From NCBI GenBank assembly GCA_910584495.1, contig CAJUAR010000086.1, forward strand, positions 1 to 10,186: DNA of 10,186 nt, read 5' to 3'. The translations under genes were made by a program, and so were the position numbers. Below are positions 1 through 7,606 of this stretch, piece by piece. A model generated the notes under the pieces. The model saw nothing but the letters and a program-made list of their open reading frames with translations. It searched no databases and was not told the DNA's origin. Numbering within the stretch: position 1 is the first letter of the stretch; each line of letters opens with the position of its first letter. This stretch comes from an uncultured Muribaculaceae bacterium. GTDB lineage: Bacteria; Bacteroidota; Bacteroidia; Bacteroidales; Muribaculaceae.

Positions 1-486
1 ATGGAGTTTTTCAAGCAGAGGCTTGTCGTACTCGTCGATTAGGATTACAACCTTCTGACCTGTATGCTCCCAAGCCTTCTTGATGACAGCGGAAAAGCGC
101 GGACCTATACCGGCCACACCTTCGGCTGCGCCATATTGTTCCTCCCATCCCTTGAGGATGAAGTCAATCATATTGAGCAGATTCTCCGGACTTTCATAAC
201 TCGACGATGCAAGACTGGCGCGGAGAACGGGAAACTTTTCCCATGTGCTTTCGAGCTTTTCAATGGCCAGGCCGCGGAAAAGGTCGCGGCGGCCCTGAAA
301 GTAGGCTTCGATGGTGGACAGCAGCAGGCTTTTGCCGAAACGGCGCGGGCGGCTAAGAAAGACATATTCGTTGCGGTTCACCAGGTCATAAACCAAAGCC
401 GTTTTGTCAACATAGAGATACTTGCCCTCGCGAATTTTATCGAAGGTCTGGAGTCCTATCGGATATTTGATATAGTCGTTCATCAT
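1..486 (-). CDS. AAA-ATPase-like protein (DUF1703 type), 5' part of gene, cut by window edge
   Basis: The minus-strand frame is open from an ATG at 484-486 to the window edge: 162 codons, no stop. It is the N-terminal part of the AAA-ATPase-like family (PF09820 type), whose full proteins are roughly 500-580 residues and usually end in a PD-(D/E)XK nuclease-like domain, which would lie outside the window. Seen here: the N-terminal signature YIKYPIGLQTF (residues 5-15), YLYVDKTALV (23-32), a Walker A-like SRPRRFGKS (45-53) and a Walker B-like VVILIDEYDKP (146-156). No signal peptide or membrane segment is visible, so it should be cytoplasmic. Two ATGs are adjacent (481-483 and 484-486) and either could be the start. 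A good promoter lies 21 nt upstream, so the gene is a separate unit from the SusCD operon. These genes are often multicopy in Bacteroidetes; their cellular role is not established. Confidence 0.88.
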   Translation of the reverse strand, partial: MMNDYIKYPIGLQTFDKIREGKYLYVDKTALVYDLVNRNEYVFLSRPRRFGKSLLLSTIEAYFQGRRDLFRGLAIEKLESTWEKFPVLRASLASSSYESPENLLNMIDFILKGWEEQYGAAEGVAGIGPRFSAVIKKAWEHTGQKVVILIDEYDKPLLEKLH

Positions 487-507
487 CGTCGGTTGTGATT
501 CATTCTG

Positions 508-537
508 CAAAGATACATTTTTTCCGACAATTACAAA
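508..537 (-). promoter_or_regulatory. Bacteroidetes-type promoter of the AAA-ATPase-like gene
   Basis: On the minus strand, TTTG (534-537) is followed after 18 nt by TATCTTTG (508-515). This matches the Bacteroidetes sigma-ABfr consensus of TTTG near -33 and TAnnTTTG near -7. The -7 element ends 21 nt before the first ATG (486), giving a leader of only about 15 nt, which is common in this phylum. It supports choosing the start at 483/486. Confidence 0.7.
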
Positions 538-577
538 CTCCTCCTCACATAGAACATTGACATAGCGTGTAAAAAAC

Positions 578-670
578 CATGGAACGTGGGCTGGCAGCCC
601 ACGGCACCCGGCTACCAGCATCCTTGGAGATTACACTGCACCCCCGGGGGCTGGCAGCCCCCGCTCCATG
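578..670. repeat. REPIN-like pair of GGGCTGGCAGCCC palindromes
   Basis: Two perfect hairpins share the core GGGCTGGCAGCCC. The first is 585-603 (CGTGGGCT, loop GGC, AGCCCACG). The second is 645-663 (CGGGGGCT, loop GGC, AGCCCCCG). At the third stem position the pair is T-A in one copy and G-C in the other, so both bases differ while pairing is kept. The outer flanks are inverted: CATGGAACG at 578-586 faces CGCTCCATG at 662-670, eight of nine positions complementary. The whole could fold as a cruciform with two inner hairpins. Two palindromes bracketed by inverted arms between two transcription units is the layout of REP/BIME/REPIN elements. Assignment to a named family is not possible from sequence alone. 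Confidence 0.6.
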
Positions 671-695
671 CTCAGCACCCCTAACGCCTAAAACC

Positions 696-712
696 TAAGG
701 TCTTAAGCCTTA
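696..712. repeat. Short inverted repeat beside the terminator
   Basis: TAAGG (696-700) and CCTTA (708-712) form a 5-bp stem around TCTTAAG, which itself contains the palindrome CTTAAG. It lies 7 nt from the operon terminator hairpin. It may be a secondary stop structure or part of the REP-like region; it is short enough to be chance. Confidence 0.25.
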
Positions 713-719
713 AAACGAC

Positions 720-744
720 AACAGCCGCCCGGTGGGCGGCTGTT
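720..744 (-). terminator. Hairpin terminator of the SusCD operon
   Basis: AACAGCCGCCC (720-730), a 3-nt spacer, then GGGCGGCTGTT (734-744) make a perfect 11-bp, GC-rich stem. It begins 22 nt after the stop codon of the BACON lipoprotein gene. Read on the minus strand, the stem is followed by GTCGTTTT, so the U-tract is short and displaced by 4 nt. An intrinsic terminator closing the leftward operon is the best reading. The hairpin could also act on the plus strand or protect the 3' end of the mRNA. Confidence 0.75.
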
Positions 745-766
745 ACTAAGTATGGGATTTGAGACC

Positions 767-2287
767 TTATTTAGACTGGGCAATCTTAATATTATCGATG
801 TGGTAGCGGAATGCGGGAACATCGTCACCAACAACAGGCCACTGGGCGTCGCAGTTGCGGATGGTGATGCGGCTGTTGCTTGTCACTGCGTCTCCGAGGT
901 CGACACTTGTCTGGATCCAACGGTAAGCTTCGTTGTCCTGGAGGTCGTGAGCTGGAACATCGAACATGGTCGACTTGTTGGCATCGGTAACAACAACCAC
1001 GAGCTGTGTGTTGTCATACTTACCGCTGCCCTGACGCTGAACAGACCAGCTGAAGCTGATGGTGGTGTTGGTGCCTTCGGGAACTTCGAACTTGGGCAGC
1101 GTGATACCGCTATAGTAGCCGGTGAGACCCATCTTCAGATAGTTGCGCTGGAGGTAGCACTGTCCCTGGGGTTCGCGCGGGCTCTTTGAAGCGTGGCAGG
1201 TGATGGGGAATTCATAGCCCTTATCGAGAAGTGCCTGATAGGTGGAAACGCCATCAACCTTGTTGGTGCCAAGCTGCTGGGCAGTCGCGTCGGAATTGTT
1301 GTCGCCCACTGTGTCGCCTGCGGGTTTCTGGCTTGACCAGGGTTCGAGCCATTCGAAGTCTTCGAAGAAGTAAACAACTTCGTTAACACCCTTATCTTGG
1401 ACCTTGCGGACGATAACGTTAATACCTGAGTTGACAATACCGCCATAGTAAGCTTCGACAAACACTTTGTGACCGGAAAGAGCTTTCATGTCAATGCCTT
1501 CGACAGCAGCAACGACATTTGCCTTAGCCACCGCGCCATTGACAATAATAGCACCGGAGGCATCGTAGATGCCATCAATGGCTACAAGAGCACGGTTGTC
1601 GCTATTGTAAGTGTCAATCGTGGCTGTGATATCCTCGGCAGCTGGCAACGTAGCGGCTGTTCCTCCTTCTACGGCATGGTCAAGTTCTACATAAGCCATA
1701 TTTGCCTTGTCGGATTTCTTATAACCATAAGCCATAACGGTGGTTCCGACAGCCGGTTTGGCAGCTGCAAGCACCTGAACATTTGTCGTTCCGTCTGTAG
1801 CCATAAAGCCATCGACAAGATGGTCGGTAACAGTAAGATTCTTGACAACGGCACTTGCATCGTCTGCAAGCGATTTGAGTTCGGCTGCGGCGATAGGAGT
1901 AGCGGTGAGGAATGGGTCACCTTCTTGAATAACAAGAATTTCGCAGCGCGAAGCGTGTGTTGCGCCGTGGAAAACGATAGTTTCGCGGCGGGGGAGCTGC
2001 ATCACATCGCCTTCGTAGTTATCTTTGACAGCGACCGACACGGTGATGTCGCCCGAACCTGTTGCGGGATCGACAGTGATCCATTCGGGAGCATCGACTG
2101 TCCACTGAGCATCGGAAACAACTCTAAATGTTCTTGCGGGCGCATCCTTGGCCTCGTAAGAGAGCGAAGAGACGCTGGCGAGAACGGCCTTTGCGGAGTT
2201 ATCCTTGTCGTCATCGCTGCAGGAAGCGAGCGAGAGACCTACAAGTCCTGCGAGAGCAACGAAACAATATTTGAATAAAACTTTCAT
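767..2287 (-). CDS. BACON-domain surface lipoprotein with OB-fold-like and jelly-roll-like regions
   Basis: 506 residues; last gene of the operon, starting 24 nt after the susD-like stop. A lipoprotein signal peptide ends in LASC with the lipidated cysteine at 23; SDDDKD follows, the acidic type of surface-export signal known in Bacteroidetes. Residues about 35-123 read as a BACON domain: alternating strands with the typical SDAQWTVDAPEWITVDPATG segment (58-77) and closing ILVIQEGD. Residues about 128-300 look like one or two OB-fold-like units (AAELKSLADD..., FMATDGTTNVQVL), similar in pattern to DUF5689. Residues about 305-506 start YFFEDFEW and end YHIDNIKI, a pattern typical of C-terminal jelly-roll/concanavalin-like ligand-binding domains. 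No catalytic motif is recognisable. It probably acts as an accessory surface binding protein (the SusE/SusF position) that helps SusD capture the ligand. The BACON call is firm; the two later domains are tentative. Confidence 0.87.
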   Translation of the reverse strand: MKVLFKYCFVALAGLVGLSLASCSDDDKDNSAKAVLASVSSLSYEAKDAPARTFRVVSDAQWTVDAPEWITVDPATGSGDITVSVAVKDNYEGDVMQLPRRETIVFHGATHASRCEILVIQEGDPFLTATPIAAAELKSLADDASAVVKNLTVTDHLVDGFMATDGTTNVQVLAAAKPAVGTTVMAYGYKKSDKANMAYVELDHAVEGGTAATLPAAEDITATIDTYNSDNRALVAIDGIYDASGAIIVNGAVAKANVVAAVEGIDMKALSGHKVFVEAYYGGIVNSGINVIVRKVQDKGVNEVVYFFEDFEWLEPWSSQKPAGDTVGDNNSDATAQQLGTNKVDGVSTYQALLDKGYEFPITCHASKSPREPQGQCYLQRNYLKMGLTGYYSGITLPKFEVPEGTNTTISFSWSVQRQGSGKYDNTQLVVVVTDANKSTMFDVPAHDLQDNEAYRWIQTSVDLGDAVTSNSRITIRNCDAQWPVVGDDVPAFRYHIDNIKIAQSK

Positions 2288-2311
2288 TGTTTTAGTGTTC
2301 TAAATGGTTAA

Positions 2312-4111
2312 TTATTCCCATCCGGGGTTCTGAACCAAATTGGGGTTGAGGGCAATCTGGTTTGCAGGTATAGGATAGAGATAGTCGCGCTCTTCGTTGA
2401 ACGCATGGTGGGGGTTAGACTGGTGGAAGTCGTAGTAGCCCTTGTTGCCATCAGTAAGTTTGAATTCCTTACCGATTTCGAAGACATATGTTGCACCTGC
2501 AGGTTTGGCTTCGCCGGTATTGAAAAGAGCTACATCTGGTTTGCCGTCGCCGGTGAGGTCGTAGCTTCCGGGGCCGGGGAAGTACATTCCCACAAGATCC
2601 TTGGAAAGGGCCGAGCCGGCTTTCCAACGGAAGAGGTCGCCAAGACGGAAACCTTCCATAAGGAGCTCGATGCCACGTTCGCGACGGATTTCAAGGATAA
2701 CGCCCTTGTTAGAGCCTGTCACTCCGGGGAAGTAACTGTCGAGATATGGGTCGGGGTTGGCATTTGCAGCTGTAAGGCTGAGGGCCGGCATGCTCACGCG
2801 GTCGCGGAGAAGACCGATAGAGTTGTTGAGGTCGTCCTGAGTAAGAGTACCAAGTTCGGCCTTTGCTTCGGCATAGTTGAGAAGTACTTCGGCATAGCGA
2901 ATCCAAGGGAGGTCGTTGGTGTTGACATCTGTCTTGTCATACGAAGAACCGAGGACAAACTTTGTGGGCTGATAGCCTGTACAGGAGACCGACATATCGG
3001 GGGCCACAATATCGTTGCTTCCGACGCGAGAATAATTCAGACCACGGATAGACTGGGCCAGACGCGGGTCACGGTCCTTCATCTCGTCTTTGAACTCCAT
3101 GGTTTTCCAATTGTCTTTATCAGTGAAACGGCTACCGTCGCGCATAAGGTAGGTGCAAACGAACTTTCGAGTCAAACCGGGACGGCCCTGGCTCTGCACT
3201 GTTGTGAATGCATTTGCATTGTGACGTGTACCGTTAACCTGGGGAGCATCGGACGAAACACGGCTCCAGATATATTCACCCTTGTCGGCAACATCTTGGT
3301 TAAAAAGATCGCGATAGTCTTTATCCGGGTTACCCGAAAGCTTGGTGATGGAGTATTCCTTGCGGTCCATCAGTTGCTTGGCGGCATCGGCGGCAAGTTC
3401 GAGATAGTAGTTATAGTCGTGTTCTGGGTAGCTCAGTTTGTGATATTTACGCCAAGTACCTTCGAAGAGACAGATGCGGGATTTGAGGGCGAGAGCGGCT
3501 CCTATCGTAACACGGTATGGAGCTTCCTTCTGGTCGTCTTTGCTTCTAAGCAGCTCAATAGCTGCGTCGATATCCTCGATGATTTTAGTCATTACAAATT
3601 CGCGGCTGTCACGAGGTTTGTAGAGAATATCCTTGTCGGAAGATCCTACGGGTTTGTCGGTCCACTGCACGTCGCCGTAGTGACGCACTTTCTCAAAGTA
3701 GAAGTATGCGCGGAAGAAACGGGCAACACCGGTGTAGAGATCGCGTGCACTTGCACTTTCGCACTTGTCGATGTTCTGCAGGAGCTCGTTGATGCGGCGG
3801 AGACGCTTGAACGAGTTAGTCGACCATTCCCAGTTGCTGCCGCTGCCTTCTTTCGGGGTATATCGTTGATTGCCACCGATAATTTCGTCGCTGAAAACGC
3901 GCTGCACCAGCTGGTCGCTTTGTTCGGTAAAGAAATCTTTTACGGGTATATCGTTGTAGAAGGGGTTGGAGAACATTTCAAGATCGGTTTCGGTCTTGAA
4001 ATAGCCTTCCTGCGAGAGCGAGTCTTTGGGCTCGACATCCAGCGTGTCGTCGCAGGAGGAGAAGCCGACGACGGCCAACGATGCCATTAAGGTTAGAAAT
4101 ATTTTTTTCAT
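2312..4111 (-). CDS. RagB/SusD family nutrient-uptake outer-membrane lipoprotein
   Basis: 599 residues, within the usual SusD size range. The signal peptide ends in FSSC (cysteine 20), followed by DDTLDVEPKD, the standard SusD N-terminus. The N-terminal SusD-like region contains RFFRAYFYFEKVRHYGDVQW (131-150), corresponding to the conserved helix and loop of the TPR-like core. The C-terminal region carries ILEIRRERGIELLMEGFRLGDLFRW, the most diagnostic SusD segment, and the protein ends LYPIPANQIALNPNLVQNPGWE-like, as most family members do. SusD caps the extracellular face of SusC as a lid and binds the ligand for import. The gene starts 20 nt after the susC-like stop and is followed by the BACON gene after 24 nt, so translation is probably coupled in one mRNA. 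Ligand cannot be predicted from sequence. Confidence 0.97.
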   Translation of the reverse strand: MKKIFLTLMASLAVVGFSSCDDTLDVEPKDSLSQEGYFKTETDLEMFSNPFYNDIPVKDFFTEQSDQLVQRVFSDEIIGGNQRYTPKEGSGSNWEWSTNSFKRLRRINELLQNIDKCESASARDLYTGVARFFRAYFYFEKVRHYGDVQWTDKPVGSSDKDILYKPRDSREFVMTKIIEDIDAAIELLRSKDDQKEAPYRVTIGAALALKSRICLFEGTWRKYHKLSYPEHDYNYYLELAADAAKQLMDRKEYSITKLSGNPDKDYRDLFNQDVADKGEYIWSRVSSDAPQVNGTRHNANAFTTVQSQGRPGLTRKFVCTYLMRDGSRFTDKDNWKTMEFKDEMKDRDPRLAQSIRGLNYSRVGSNDIVAPDMSVSCTGYQPTKFVLGSSYDKTDVNTNDLPWIRYAEVLLNYAEAKAELGTLTQDDLNNSIGLLRDRVSMPALSLTAANANPDPYLDSYFPGVTGSNKGVILEIRRERGIELLMEGFRLGDLFRWKAGSALSKDLVGMYFPGPGSYDLTGDGKPDVALFNTGEAKPAGATYVFEIGKEFKLTDGNKGYYDFHQSNPHHAFNEERDYLYPIPANQIALNPNLVQNPGWE

Positions 4112-4131
4112 CGTTTGTTTCTGTTAAGGAA

Positions 4132-7100
4132 TTAGAAAGTTACGTCGAGACCGAACATATAGGTCTTGGGCCAGGGGTAGAAACCGCCGTTGGCATCATC
4201 ATCGCGGTTGAAGGCGGCTTCGGGATCGACATATTTGCTGTGCTTCTTGAGGGGCGACCAGTAATAGAGGTTCTCACCGGTGAAGTAGACACGGACGCGG
4301 TCGATGCCCACGCGGCGGGTGAGATTTGTGGGGATAGTATAGCCCACGGTAAGGTTCTTGAAGCGCAGATAGCGGATGTTCTGGATGTAGCGGTCGTTGT
4401 AGTTCTGCAGATAGCCGTTAGAACGCAGTTTCGATGCAGGACGCGGGAAATAGGTATTGGGGTTGTCGACTGTCCAAACATCATCCATAAAGTCCTGAGG
4501 AATGAACGATGCATACTTGCAATAGCCATAGGGGCCCCAGAAGGCGGTGGTACGGTTGTTGGGGTACCAGTAGTGGTTGCCTGTGCCCTGGAAGAAGACG
4601 GAAGCATCAAAGCCGAAATACTGGATTTTGGCAGTGAAGCCATATTGAAGACTTGCCAGCGAGTTGCCGAGTTTCTTGAGGTCGCCGTGGTTGTAGAGCG
4701 AGTTGATTGGCACTGATGTGAACACCGGGTTGCCGTTGGCATCAACTTTTGCCTTTGCTTCGGCATAACCTTCATCACCTTCTACAAGGAAGGTTTTACC
4801 ATCGGAAATCATTGTCGGGTCACCGTCGTTAACCTTGCCGTCGCCGTTGGTATCGAGGAACTTGAGGTCGCCTGCCTGATGACCGTAGACAAGTGTGTTG
4901 GTCACCTTCGTAAGGTCCACATTCTTGGCATATTCCTGAGCCTCTTCGGTAGTTTTGAAGAAACCGTCGGTGGAGTAGCCCCAGATGTCGCCGATGTGCT
5001 TGCCTTCGTAGTTGGAGCTAAGGATGCAGCTTTCGTTGTCTTTGAATTTGGTGATTTTCGAATCATAGTCGGAGATGTTGAAGCCCACGCTCCAGATGAA
5101 CGGTTTGCCGAAGAGGAGGAACTGGTCGTTCCACGAAACGGCAAGTTCATAACCTTTGGTGCGCATGTCGGCGGCATTAGCCTTGATAGCACCGGCACCA
5201 TAGATATCGGGCAGCTGCATGGCGGTGGTGAGCATGTCCTTGGTGTCGCGGATGTAGAAGTCACCTGTAAAATTCAGTCGGTTGTTGAACAGGAACAAGT
5301 CAAGACCAACGTCCCACTGGTTTGTCTTTTCCCAAGTAAGGTCAGAAGCCTTGGGATCCTGTAGGCTTGTATACGAACCGGGAGTTTCGGCACCGAAAGT
5401 ATAGGATGCGAACGACTTCGTTTCGATTTGACGCAGCCAAGTGTAATAGTCGCTCACGTTCTGGTTGCCGAGCGAGCCGTAGGACAGACGGATTTTGGCA
5501 TTGTCGAGCCAGGAGCGTGTGGGTGCCATGAATTTTTCTTCGGAGATACGCCAGCCCAGAGAAGCAGAGGGGAAGAAGCCCCAGCGGTGACCTTTGGCAA
5601 AACGCGACGAACCGTCGTAACGTCCGGAAAGCTCGAGGAGGTATTTGCCCATATAGTCGTAGTTGATACGCCCGAAGACACCCTGAAGTTTATATTCTCC
5701 CTGGCCGCCCGAAGGTTCCATTTCGATGATACCGTCTTTGTTGTTGACAACGGTATTGAAATCATCAATGTAATCATTGGCAAGGTTCCAAGCCTTGGCG
5801 CCTACCTTGCGGAGAGTATACTGTTCGTAGTTGTAGCCGGCCATAACGGTGAGGTTGTGGTCCTTGTTGAAGGTCTCCTTGTAGGTGGCGAAAGCATTGA
5901 CCGAATAGTAGTGGTGTGTGTTGACACGTTCGGTCATGGAGTTTTCACCGGCACCCGATCCGGTATTGGTGCCTTCTACGGGCAGCCATGAACCATAATA
6001 TTTGAGAGGTTCGCCGGGGTAGTCGCGGTAGGTAATGCAGGTGGAGCGATTAGTTGTGCGGTTCTGATAGAAACGATAGGAGAAGTCGCCCACGATGGAG
6101 AGTTGCTTGATGGGGGTGATGGTGATGCGCGAAGTGTTGGTGAAGTTTGTCTTGCGCTCCACGTTGCGGTCGTTGCCTTCTTTCATAATGATGTGACGGG
6201 CGTTACCAACGGAGTAAGAGCCTACGATTTCCGGGGTGCGGATAACGTAAGAACCGTCGGGGTTGGTCCAGGGGAAGAAGGAATAGAGGTGACGGCCGAG
6301 CATCGCAAAGTTATTGTCGACAGCACCGTAACCAACCCAATTATAGGTAGAGCCATAGAAAGCAGTGTTGCTGGAGAAAGTGGCATACTTGTTGATGGCG
6401 AAGTCGAGTTTGGCACGCATGTTGTAGCGTTTATACTTATCGGTATTGATTTTCATAATACCGTCGCGGTACTCGAGACCGCCCGATACGAAGTAGCGGT
6501 ATTTGTCTTTGCCGCCCGAGATGGACACGTTGTGCTGCTGAACGGGGCGCGATTCCTGGAAAAGGGTGTGGTACCAGTCCATGTTGGCATAGTAGCGCCA
6601 GTTTTCGCGGCCTGCCGCATTATTCTTTGTAACAATCCAAGGACGGTCGGGGCTTTCGGTGGTGTCGTTGACACGTGCAAGGAGCTCCATCATATCCTCG
6701 TTGTCATATTCAATGAGGTTTGTACCGTTTTCGCCTTGCTGGAAGACATTGAGCACATATGCGTGCCAGTAGCCTTTGTTGATGAAGTCGGTGGGGGTGG
6801 TACCTTCGTCCCAGCCTATGCGGCCATTGTAGCGGACAGTAGATTTACCCTCCTTGCTCTGGCCCGACTTGGTGGTTACGAGGATTACACCGAAGGCAGC
6901 ACGTGCGCCATAGACAGCGGCGGCAGATGCGTCCTTGATAACCGAGACAGATTCAATGTCGTTGGGGTTGACAAGGTCCATGTTGCCGATAGCACCGTCG
7001 ATGAGCACGAGAGGACCGTTGTTGCCCGACAGAGATTCGCGACCACGGATGTTGATGGTAGCAGACTGTCCGGGGACACCGGAAGAAGTAGTAACGTTGA

Positions 7101-7554
7101 GACCGGCAACCGAACCCTGGAGCATGTTGCTGACAGTAGTGGCGCCGCGTCCTTCGAGTTGTTCGCCGTTGACGCTTGCAACAGCACCTGTGAGGTTAAC
7201 CTTCTTCTGAACACCGTAGCCGATAACGACTGTTTCGTTAAGAGCGATAGAACTTTCAGTCATAAGGACCTTCACTTCTGACTGATTGGCATCAACCTTC
7301 ACGTCCTTAGGGTTGTATCCTACGTAAGAGAACTGTAGGGTCACTGGGCCTGCGGGAACTTTGAGGCTGAAATTACCGTCGATGTCGGTGGAGATGCCGC
7401 GTTTTTGCCCGGCAACAACCACGGAAACACCGACCAGAGGTTCGTCTTGATTGTCTAAGACGGTACCTTTGACAACTCGGTCGGCAGCTGCCGCCAATGG
7501 CCCGGCCATCAGCACCAGAGCGACAACGAGCATAAGTCTGGCGATAAATTTCAT
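4132..7554 (-). CDS. SusC/RagA family TonB-linked outer-membrane transporter
   Basis: 1140 residues. A cleavable signal peptide (about 1-24, ending AGPLAAAA) precedes a carboxypeptidase-regulatory-like beta-sandwich domain (about 27-100, with GTVLDNQDEPLVGVSV and STDIDGNFSL). The SusC signature ETVVIGYGVQKKVNLTGAVA spans 107-126. The plug domain (about 120-230) contains MLQGSVAGLNV, NIRGRESLS, PLVLIDG and NPNDIESVSVIKDASAAAVYG, closing with GVILVTTKSG. The remainder is the 22-strand barrel, ending in LDVTF with the terminal phenylalanine used for BAM recognition. It lacks an N-terminal STN domain, so it is not expected to signal to an anti-sigma factor. It imports the ligand captured by SusD using TonB-ExbBD energy. 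It follows the phosphoesterase after 52 nt and precedes the susD-like gene by 20 nt. The start at 7554 gives a complete signal peptide. Confidence 0.97.
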   Translation of the reverse strand: MKFIARLMLVVALVLMAGPLAAAADRVVKGTVLDNQDEPLVGVSVVVAGQKRGISTDIDGNFSLKVPAGPVTLQFSYVGYNPKDVKVDANQSEVKVLMTESSIALNETVVIGYGVQKKVNLTGAVASVNGEQLEGRGATTVSNMLQGSVAGLNVTTSSGVPGQSATINIRGRESLSGNNGPLVLIDGAIGNMDLVNPNDIESVSVIKDASAAAVYGARAAFGVILVTTKSGQSKEGKSTVRYNGRIGWDEGTTPTDFINKGYWHAYVLNVFQQGENGTNLIEYDNEDMMELLARVNDTTESPDRPWIVTKNNAAGRENWRYYANMDWYHTLFQESRPVQQHNVSISGGKDKYRYFVSGGLEYRDGIMKINTDKYKRYNMRAKLDFAINKYATFSSNTAFYGSTYNWVGYGAVDNNFAMLGRHLYSFFPWTNPDGSYVIRTPEIVGSYSVGNARHIIMKEGNDRNVERKTNFTNTSRITITPIKQLSIVGDFSYRFYQNRTTNRSTCITYRDYPGEPLKYYGSWLPVEGTNTGSGAGENSMTERVNTHHYYSVNAFATYKETFNKDHNLTVMAGYNYEQYTLRKVGAKAWNLANDYIDDFNTVVNNKDGIIEMEPSGGQGEYKLQGVFGRINYDYMGKYLLELSGRYDGSSRFAKGHRWGFFPSASLGWRISEEKFMAPTRSWLDNAKIRLSYGSLGNQNVSDYYTWLRQIETKSFASYTFGAETPGSYTSLQDPKASDLTWEKTNQWDVGLDLFLFNNRLNFTGDFYIRDTKDMLTTAMQLPDIYGAGAIKANAADMRTKGYELAVSWNDQFLLFGKPFIWSVGFNISDYDSKITKFKDNESCILSSNYEGKHIGDIWGYSTDGFFKTTEEAQEYAKNVDLTKVTNTLVYGHQAGDLKFLDTNGDGKVNDGDPTMISDGKTFLVEGDEGYAEAKAKVDANGNPVFTSVPINSLYNHGDLKKLGNSLASLQYGFTAKIQYFGFDASVFFQGTGNHYWYPNNRTTAFWGPYGYCKYASFIPQDFMDDVWTVDNPNTYFPRPASKLRSNGYLQNYNDRYIQNIRYLRFKNLTVGYTIPTNLTRRVGIDRVRVYFTGENLYYWSPLKKHSKYVDPEAAFNRDDDANGGFYPWPKTYMFGLDVTF

Positions 7555-7606
7555 AGCAGATTAGTTAATGTTTGGTTTTAAATAGTATAGAGAATTGAAT
7601 TATTTA

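Noticed and set aside
64..498. 144-codon plus-strand frame at the left edge
   Set aside because: Lies opposite the AAA-ATPase-like gene, whose Walker motifs and promoter make the minus strand the real one.
1469..2278. 269-codon plus-strand frame opposite the BACON lipoprotein gene
   Set aside because: No domain or signal; the minus strand encodes a clear lipoprotein with a BACON domain.
2405..4090. 561-codon plus-strand frame opposite the susD-like gene
   Set aside because: It is a mirror of the coding bias of the minus-strand gene, with no recognisable domain, start region or promoter; the SusD reading is unambiguous.
6103..7281. 392-codon plus-strand frame opposite the susC-like gene
   Set aside because: Antisense shadow of the plug and early-barrel region; composition is low-complexity Val/Gly-rich and resembles no family.
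7555..7606. Internal promoter or terminator between the phosphoesterase and susC-like genes
   Set aside because: The 52-nt gap shows no TAnnTTTG element and no stable hairpin; read-through transcription is the simpler view.
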